From Cucumis sativus (taxonomy: Eukaryota > Streptophyta > Magnoliopsida > Cucurbitales > Cucurbitaceae): a DNA stretch of 64,000 nt. This document shows, one piece after another, positions 58,801-64,000 of the stretch. Every line of letters begins with the position of its first letter. The stretch's first letter is position 1. The stretch covers positions 2,170,001 through 2,234,000 of the forward strand of contig NC_026658.2 of the NCBI RefSeq assembly GCF_000004075.3. The letters are read 5' to 3'. A program made the position numbers and the translations under genes. The notes below the pieces were generated by a model. The model did no database searches and was not told where the DNA came from. It worked only from the letters and a program-made list of their open reading frames with translations.

Positions 58801-59353
58801 CACCGGAATTATTGCAGCTATGATCATGGTCTTCACGTTGTCATACTATCTTATTACGTGGATTCAGATTTATATAAGCTACTGAATATTGTTGATATTA
58901 CCTGCCAATTTGGTGAATGTATACATTCCTTCTAATATGGGGTGTCATATAGCTAGGCCCTTGTTGTGCCGTAGTTTTGTTAATTCCATTACTACTTATT
59001 AGTTCTGTTTCTTATCAAACTTCACGTTAGTATCTTTGTTTCCTTCCGTTATTACTTAGTTCATTGTTTTGAGGAGGTTTCTATATATATCTATTTCAGG
59101 CAGGGTTCTTGGAAGGACTAACAAACATTGTTCCAGGTAGTTTTTACTTCTTTATCCTCAAATTGACCAAAAATTAATCTTCGTTTGGCTATATCTTTTA
59201 TGACTAATGAAATTGACATATTTTTGAAGCATAGCTTTGGGAGGCGTAAATATCAAAGAACTGATGGACGATGCAGCTGGAGAAGTGGGAGGGAAACAGT
59301 TGCTGGATTTTGTTGATGGCATGGGTGACCGAATTGAGGTCTTTTTGGAGTAA
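52807..59353 (+). CDS. Chloroplast isocitrate-lyase/PEP-mutase superfamily lyase with C-terminal extension (At2g43180-like)
   Basis: Eight exons in phase (52807-53158, 53349-53560, 55238-55519, 56299-56421, 57494-57641, 58472-58689, 59100-59136, 59235-59353) give 496 residues. The first 70 or so are Ser/Pro/Arg-rich with few acids, a probable plastid transit peptide. The TIM-barrel core (about 88-365) has the metal site D157-G-D159-N-G-Y-G, E186-D187, the catalytic loop K-A-C194-G-H, and VARTDS. The Cys-Gly-His loop is typical of C-C lyases (methylisocitrate/dimethylmalate type), not PEP mutase, so database names such as carboxyvinyl-carboxyphosphonate phosphorylmutase are probably misleading. 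Exons 6-8 add about 125 residues with GIWSRRLRVKITGRDG, VRIPAGFLEGL and MGDRIEVFLE, absent from the short plant members (about 335 aa). The true substrate is unknown. Intron 2 (1677 bp) holds a LINE and a solo LTR. Confidence 0.9.
53785..54990 (-). mobile_element. LINE remnant in intron 2 of the lyase gene
   Basis: On the minus strand, 54600-54900 translates in pieces to a zf-RVT-like pattern found at the C-terminus of plant LINE reverse transcriptases: a PKKVKLF..., then a C-x2-C-like segment, then NLFFHCPSAAAM. The far end near 53785-53830 has TTTTATTCATTGACAAAATG on the plus strand, like LINE 3' tails. Frames shift between pieces and it is clearly dead. A solo LTR interrupts it at 54039-54509. 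Confidence 0.5.
54039..54509 (+). mobile_element. Fossil solo LTR, Cassandra/TRIM type with 5S-rRNA-like segment
   Basis: The element begins TGTAACA and ends TGTTACA, a 7-bp inverted terminal pair. About 54270-54337 resembles plant 5S rRNA, with a box A-like AAATTAAGCGTATTTAGC and a box C-like TTGGGTGACCT. This combination is the hallmark of Cassandra terminal-repeat retrotransposons in miniature. Only one LTR is seen, with no internal region, so it is a solo LTR. It is well diverged and therefore old. No clear target-site duplication remains. It appears to lie inside the LINE remnant. Confidence 0.6.
57360..57430 (+). repeat. Short tandem duplication in lyase intron 5' of exon 5
   Basis: A unit of about 35 bp, AAAATTACATTTACATTTTG followed by AGTGTAAAA, is repeated once with small changes (AAAATTGCATTTACCTTTTG). 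It lies in the intron before exon 5 and is not coding. Confidence 0.7.
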
Positions 59354-59744
59354 CTTCATTTTGTTTATTGCAACTGTCATATAAATCCCAGAGCGAATGA
59401 AGGTATTTCAATCATAAAACCTGCCTATAGGTTGTACGATCTTACTTGAACTAGGTATGTTTATAGGTTGTACTTATGTGTCCTTGAGCTCTAAAATAAA
59501 AAAACCTGCCTGATAACATTTATAAATTGCATTCTTAGAGATATTCTACAATCCTATATTGAAAATTACTAGAGTTCCTCTACCACCTAGTTCTACACTA
59601 TGAGATTACTTCAGCCGCTAGTAAAACTAAGACTACAAGGTTTATCATTATGAACTTCAGGTTGTAAATTATGAATATGTGAGGCACTAATTGAAGAAGC
59701 GTGTTTCTGGTCATGATCTAAATGGGAAAAAAAGGAAGGAAAAA

Positions 59745-60090
59745 AGGGGTTAAAAGTAATAGTTTAATCCTTCAACTTTTTTGTAACAATTTAATTTAGG
59801 ATATTTTAAATTTTGTAACAATTTAGTCACAATCTAGTCGTTACATTTAAAAAAAAATTCATCAATAAACCAATTTTGTCATCAAGAAACCAATTAACTA
59901 GTTAGAGGCTCAATATTTTTTTGTTAAATACAATGTCCATACTCTACAATATAAATAATAAGAAATGATTAATTTTTTACGTTAGGTACTAAATTGTTAC
60001 ACACTAGTTGTAGGATTGTAGAATTATATTGTTGCAAAATTAAAAGTATAAGACCAATTGTGGGTTTGGATTACATTTTCTAGTGTTTAA
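59745..60090. mobile_element. Foldback MITE-like element
   Basis: The left part reads TAGTTTAATCCTTCAACTTT and TTGTAACAATTTAGTC; the complement of the right part reads AATTGGTCTTATACTTTTAA and TGTGTAACAATTTAGTACC. The arms therefore pair imperfectly. There is no coding content. It resembles the repeat in transporter intron 6 in style but not in sequence. Confidence 0.45.
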
Positions 60091-60209
60091 TTTAGAAAAT
60101 AAGTTATTTTGTCTTATTTCAATCATTATAAAACAAAAATGCTACATTCATCAAAGTTTAAAGACCAATAGTGGCTAGACCAAGACTTTAACGGGCAAGA
60201 CATTGTAAA

Positions 60210-60370
60210 TTTGTGATGATACATGGTAATTGAAAACTTGATGATACATGTTAATTGAAAACTAGGCTTGTGATTTTGCCCGAGCATCCATTATTGTAAA
60301 AAGTTTCCTGAATTCAATTGGTTTTTGTGTTTTGATGCAAAGAATTGTGTTTTGATGCAAAGAATTGTTT
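60210..60370 (+). repeat. Two adjacent micro-tandem duplications
   Basis: GATACATGGTAATTGAAAAC is followed at once by GATACATGTTAATTGAAAAC (about 60217-60262). Some 70 bp further, TGTGTTTTGATGCAAAGAAT occurs twice in tandem (about 60326-60366). Both look like replication-slippage products. Confidence 0.75.
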
Positions 60371-61867
60371 AGGCATTTTCCCTGCGTACGTATCTTCTTT
60401 TTGACATCATAGAGACACGTCTCTTGATTTGGTATTGATAGTCCATCAAGAGTTCAGATTCTACATGCCATGAATTTAGAGTCCTACTTCTGCATTTTGA
60501 CCTCTGTTTGTTTGTTTTGTTCCGTTTTCTCTTTCCCTCCTGCCTATCTTCTGCATCTCTTCTTTGGTTTTTATCCAAATAAAAAAATGCTGTGCTTCTT
60601 CTACAACAGCAACTCCGGTGATCGGGTGTGGCCTCAATTATTGAAGCACGAATGTACCGCCAACTGCATCAGGGTGGCTGGGATTGTAGCTATTTGATGC
60701 AAGAAAACTTCACATCTTACAATGGAATGGCCATACAGTTGTACCCTTTTGTTTTCATACGTTTGGGAAGGAACATTGCCCTTTAGCAAGACTTAATTCT
60801 TACTCTCAAGTTATGAAATTAATTGAACACAAATAAACACCTTGCTTGGATTAAATAGGTCAATTTTGCTCGTATCCGTTTGCGTATACGTAGGTGAATG
60901 ATATTTCAGGCTAAGTTTGAGAAACTGACCAAATGGAGTAAACGAAAGAAATGAAGTCCACTCAAATCCACCACCTGATGCATCACTCGCTTGCACATCT
61001 GGAGAGAATTCGTCTCCTAGGAGACGACGAATTCATCGTCCATAAAATCACCATGTCTCCAACTTCATCTTTCCTCATTTCCCATAGTAACTCCAGCTCT
61101 TTCGTTTTCTCACTTTGCTCTCCCTCACTTCTTTTCAGCCGTGTGTTTTGAATAAATATCATTGTGTGCTTTCAGCTACTCTTGTGTTTCTCAATTTCAT
61201 TGCATTTCTGATCTTTTGTGTAGTTAGTTCATCATTCTCCTTTACTCCAACATGTTGTGTTTCTATCTATTCATTGTAAATGCAGTTTTTGGTGGGTTTT
61301 GTATTTACTTTTTACTAATACTAATCTATATCTGTAATTTTGACACATGGAACGAATATAGTATGAAGAAGTTGACATTGTTATTTCTTCTGAATGTCGT
61401 GAAATTGACAAAAAACATAGTTCTAGGTATATATGATTTTAAAAAAATAATTTAATTGCAGTTACGATTTCTCCATCAATCAAATTTCATTTTGATTATA
61501 CTAATTTTCATTACAGTTGGATAAATGCAGCATTAGTTGTACCATCTTTTACCCTCACTTTCTTCGGTACAACAAAATAATATCTTGAATCGTAACCAAT
61601 GTGTAGTTATCCATGATATATAAATGATGACAACTATCTTCAATGGTATGAAACTATAAATCGTGCTCACAACAAAACAAATATTATACCATTGTAAAAC
61701 TATGTTGGAGCGTCCATCTTGGACAACACAAATGATATGAGTCATTGCAATCCATGCAGTTGAGCTAATCATACAGAAAATGGACCTAAGTGAATATAGA
61801 TCAGCTACACATGAAAGATTGGTTGTCTCCAACCCAAAATCTAAAAAAGGGGCTCCAATTCAGAGCC

Positions 61868-61875
61868 AAAAAAAA
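61868..61875 (-). terminator. Oligo-T Pol III terminator of tRNA-Gly
   Basis: A run of eight T on the minus strand starts five bases after the tRNA 3' end, the usual Pol III stop signal. Confidence 0.8.
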
Positions 61876-61879
61876 CAAA

Positions 61880-61950
61880 TGCACCAGCCGGGAATCGAAC
61901 CCGGGTCTGTACCGTGGCAGGGTACTATTCTACCACTAGACCACTGGTGC
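61880..61950 (-). tRNA. tRNA-Gly (GCC)
   Basis: 71-nt tRNA on the minus strand, without intron. The acceptor stem GCACCAG pairs with CTGGTGC. The D-arm contains TGGTCTAGTGGTAGAA (box A), the anticodon GCC lies at 61918-61916 in the loop CTGCCAC, and the T-arm GGTTCGATTCC-type box B reads CGGGTTCGATTCCCG. It reads glycine codons GGC/GGU. It matches the standard plant nuclear tRNA-Gly(GCC) and should be functional. Confidence 0.97.
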
Positions 61951-62989
61951 TGTTGGTATTAAGAATTACAAATTGATTTCCAAAACCAACCTTATGCTAA
62001 AACATTCATTTTAGATTATATCTACTTTCATCTTATTCTTTTACCTCAACTATTATTTTTCTTTCTACTTGAAAAGAAGAAGCTTATCTTTCTTTCTATC
62101 CATCTAGAATCGATTAGAATATGATTTTTTCTCACAATAAAATAGTTTTTTTAAAAACTCAAATTTCAAAAATATGAGTATATACTAATTATTAAAGTTA
62201 TGCTGTTATAGTTTTTGAGTTTTATGAACCAACAAAACATGGATTGTATGGAAACAATATCATATAATTTGATTGCAACAAATTTTATAGTGAAAAAGTG
62301 TGGTTTATGCTATATGCGTTGATTGGTTCTAATAGTTTTGTATAGTTCAAATGGACAGTGATCAAATATGAAGTTTAGAGGGTGTTTTGGGGGTAGAGTT
62401 GAATTATTTACCATACTCCCTTGTTTTGCAATCATTCACTCGAGAAAGTCACTACTACCTTCATTATATCATCGTTGTACTCCTTTCGTGCATAGGCCAC
62501 TCGTACTATGCATGATGGTTTAGCACATTTGCTAAACTTGTCATTTAACTAAAACTAACAATAAAAGTGAACTTATGTCAGTAGTGGTAAGAAAGGATGC
62601 ACAATAATGTCTGATTCTAGGCTACCTATCCCAAGATGCACAAAACCTGAAAGATATAAAACATGAATGAGACAAACTTACACCATCGTATTTTATTCTT
62701 TAATTTGTATTCAATCAAATATACAATCACAAGAAAGTGGAAGGAAAATGATAAGAAAGATTTGACCTCATTTGATACACACAAAATTCAAAGCAGAACT
62801 CAACCCACAAAGAATGACTAACACAAGATTTGGAAGAAAAAGAAAAATAAAAAGAAAAGATATAGCTTCAAATAATAAAATCTTGGGTTGGATGCAGATC
62901 TTTGAATATTTAGTGATGTGTCCTATCTAATCTTATAACCTGAAAAACAAAGCAGAAGCTCTTCCACAACTCTAACAAGATGTCAGATG
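61951..62989. other. Spacer between tRNA-Gly and the epsin 3' end
   Basis: AT-rich. The last few hundred bases, from about 62700, are probably the epsin 3' UTR. No other gene or RNA recognised. Confidence 0.55.
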
Positions 62990-64000
62990 TCATCGGTAAC
63001 TGCCGTAAGGTGGCTGCTGGGGGGCATAACCACCACCACCCATCATCGGGTTGTATACACCGGGCATGTTTGCTCGAGGTTGCTGCATTTGGAATCCTTG
63101 TTGCCCCATACCCATATTCATTCCCATGCCACCCATGGGTTGATTCATACCTCCATAGCCTCTCATGCCCATCCCCATGCCCATGCCAGGATTGGGGTTC
63201 ATGCCCATGCCCATTCCCATGCCCATGCCCATGCCCGAACCGGATCCTGACATTGCATTTGGAGGTGGCCTTAGCGCACTAGCACCAACTCGGCCTATCC
63301 CAGAACCAGATCCCATAGCTTTACCCATGTTAATGGTAGATACGACTGGAGCTGTACTAGGCTTCTCCATTCTCTTCTCCTTCCTATTGAGGGCTTCAAA
63401 ATCAACACCAATGTCCGCCATTGGGTTTGCTTTAGCTGCACAAGGACAACTTATTCTTTTAAAAAAAAAGGAGGAATGAAAATTTATTGTATTTTTTAAA
63501 CATATGAAACAACCCAGTGTGTTCCAAGAGAAAAATCAACACAATCAAGTTAACCTCAGCAGTGTGTAAATGATGTAATGAAATCAAGAAGGGAAGACTC
63601 ACGTCCAGATATGTTTAAATTGACAAGCCCTCTGCTTAATGTGTCAGACCATACTGTGGACTTGGTCTCAAACTTATTATTCGAAGCTTGGGACGCAGTT
63701 GAAAGTGATCCAGCTGGAGGATTTTGCTGAGAAGCCATGGATGTATAGTTTCCTGCTTGAGAATTAAAGCTACCCATAACCTCAGATTTTACCACAGGAA
63801 AATTTGAGGTTTGGTAAGATACTTGAGAAGCTACTGAACCCTGTGGCGGATTGAAGTTGTTTCCACTAGGAAGATGAGCGGGAGGTCTTGTAGTTTGAAG
63901 CGTGAGATGAGAACTTGCGGGAACTGCAGAACCATTATGATATGTTCCAAAATTGTTGGGCTGTGCATTAGGTCCAGCATTTGGAGGAGCCATATATGAT
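62990..64000 (-). CDS. Epsin-type clathrin interactor (EPSIN2/3-like), C-terminal part
   Basis: The 3' end of a minus-strand gene; the ENTH domain lies beyond the right edge. Two exons are visible: the last one at 63435-62990 and part of the preceding one at 64000-63603. The splice joins C|CT to restore [29 protein letters not shown]-type sequence (split here as NISGP and KANPMADIG), the signature of plant EPSIN2/3. Upstream is [18 protein letters not shown], preceded by a Gln/Asn/Pro/Ser-rich disordered linker. The last exon encodes a Gly/Met-rich tail with runs of Met-Gly and ends PPYGSYR. Plant epsins bind clathrin, AP complexes and PI3P and act in endosomal or vacuolar trafficking. The tail length may vary because of the underlying hexamer repeat. 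Confidence 0.9.
63150..63240. repeat. CCCATG hexamer repeat inside the epsin tail
   Basis: Repeats of CCCATG/CCCATT on the plus strand encode alternating Met-Gly on the minus strand. Two runs (about 63166-63186 and 63200-63235) are separated by a non-repeat stretch encoding NPNPG. Confidence 0.85.

Larger units (their letters stand above)
59354..61879. other. Spacer downstream of the lyase gene
   Basis: Contains the lyase 3' flank, a foldback element (59745-60090), two micro-tandem duplications (60210-60370) and short open frames at about 60470-60700 and 60951-61151 with no recognised domain. A perfect 16-bp palindrome CGTCTCCTAGGAGACG lies at 61011-61026. Confidence 0.5.

Noticed and set aside
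61011-61026. Perfect palindrome CGTCTCCTAGGAGACG as a binding site
   Set aside because: A single 16-bp palindrome without a partner or known factor; too little to call.
61780-61962. Plus-strand frame across the tRNA
   Set aside because: It reads the antisense of tRNA-Gly and has no protein evidence.
1-64000. CRISPR arrays, operons, riboswitches, organellar insertions
   Set aside because: Nothing with regular spacers, bacterial gene packing or organelle-like gene content was seen; all genes are plant nuclear in structure.

Overview
This window is plant nuclear DNA, most likely from a cucurbit and probably Cucumis. Genes are split by GT-AG introns, the spacers are very AT-rich, and there is one nuclear tRNA-Gly(GCC). 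The two NLR genes closely resemble the Fom-2 type of CC-NB-LRR known from melon. I cannot separate melon from cucumber from this sequence. Exon boundaries were set by hand from GT-AG sites, codon phase and family alignment; no transcript evidence was available.

Layout. (1) 1-2286: most of a PTI1-like receptor-like cytoplasmic kinase on the plus strand, with its first exon(s) left of the window. (2) 2.7-15 kb: a direct tandem duplication of about 4.5 kb carrying a Fom-2-like NLR. The left copy is broken by four small indels; the right copy is an intact single-exon gene of 1063 codons. A BAHD acyltransferase lies between the copies. (3) 8-36 kb: five dispersed BAHD acyltransferases of the vinorine-synthase-like clade (four plus, one minus). 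They differ in intron number and active-site motifs, and there is at least one exon fragment of a lost copy. Long AT-rich spacers here hold duplicated noncoding blocks and two GC-rich repeat patches. (4) 38-64 kb: a conserved housekeeping stretch. It holds an 11-exon SLC35F/DUF914-type transporter (plus), a 12-exon plastid-targeted protein of the At3g49140 type (minus), a plastid isocitrate-lyase/PEP-mutase superfamily enzyme with an unusual C-terminal extension (plus), tRNA-Gly, and the 3' end of an epsin (minus). Introns here hold LINE ends, foldback elements and a fossil solo LTR with a 5S-rRNA-like segment (Cassandra type).

How the genes relate. The first 36 kb is a birth-and-death region in which a defence-receptor pair is interleaved with specialised-metabolism acyltransferases. 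Nothing seen proves the two families work together. The right half is ordinary conserved gene space. The two plastid-type genes (45.9-52.2 kb and 52.8-59.4 kb) are head to head and share about 630 bp of upstream DNA.

I did not find a clearly new system. The best leads are the NLR/BAHD interleaving, the divergent active sites of two BAHDs, the C-terminal domain fused to the lyase, and the DUF2470-like end of the At3g49140-type protein.
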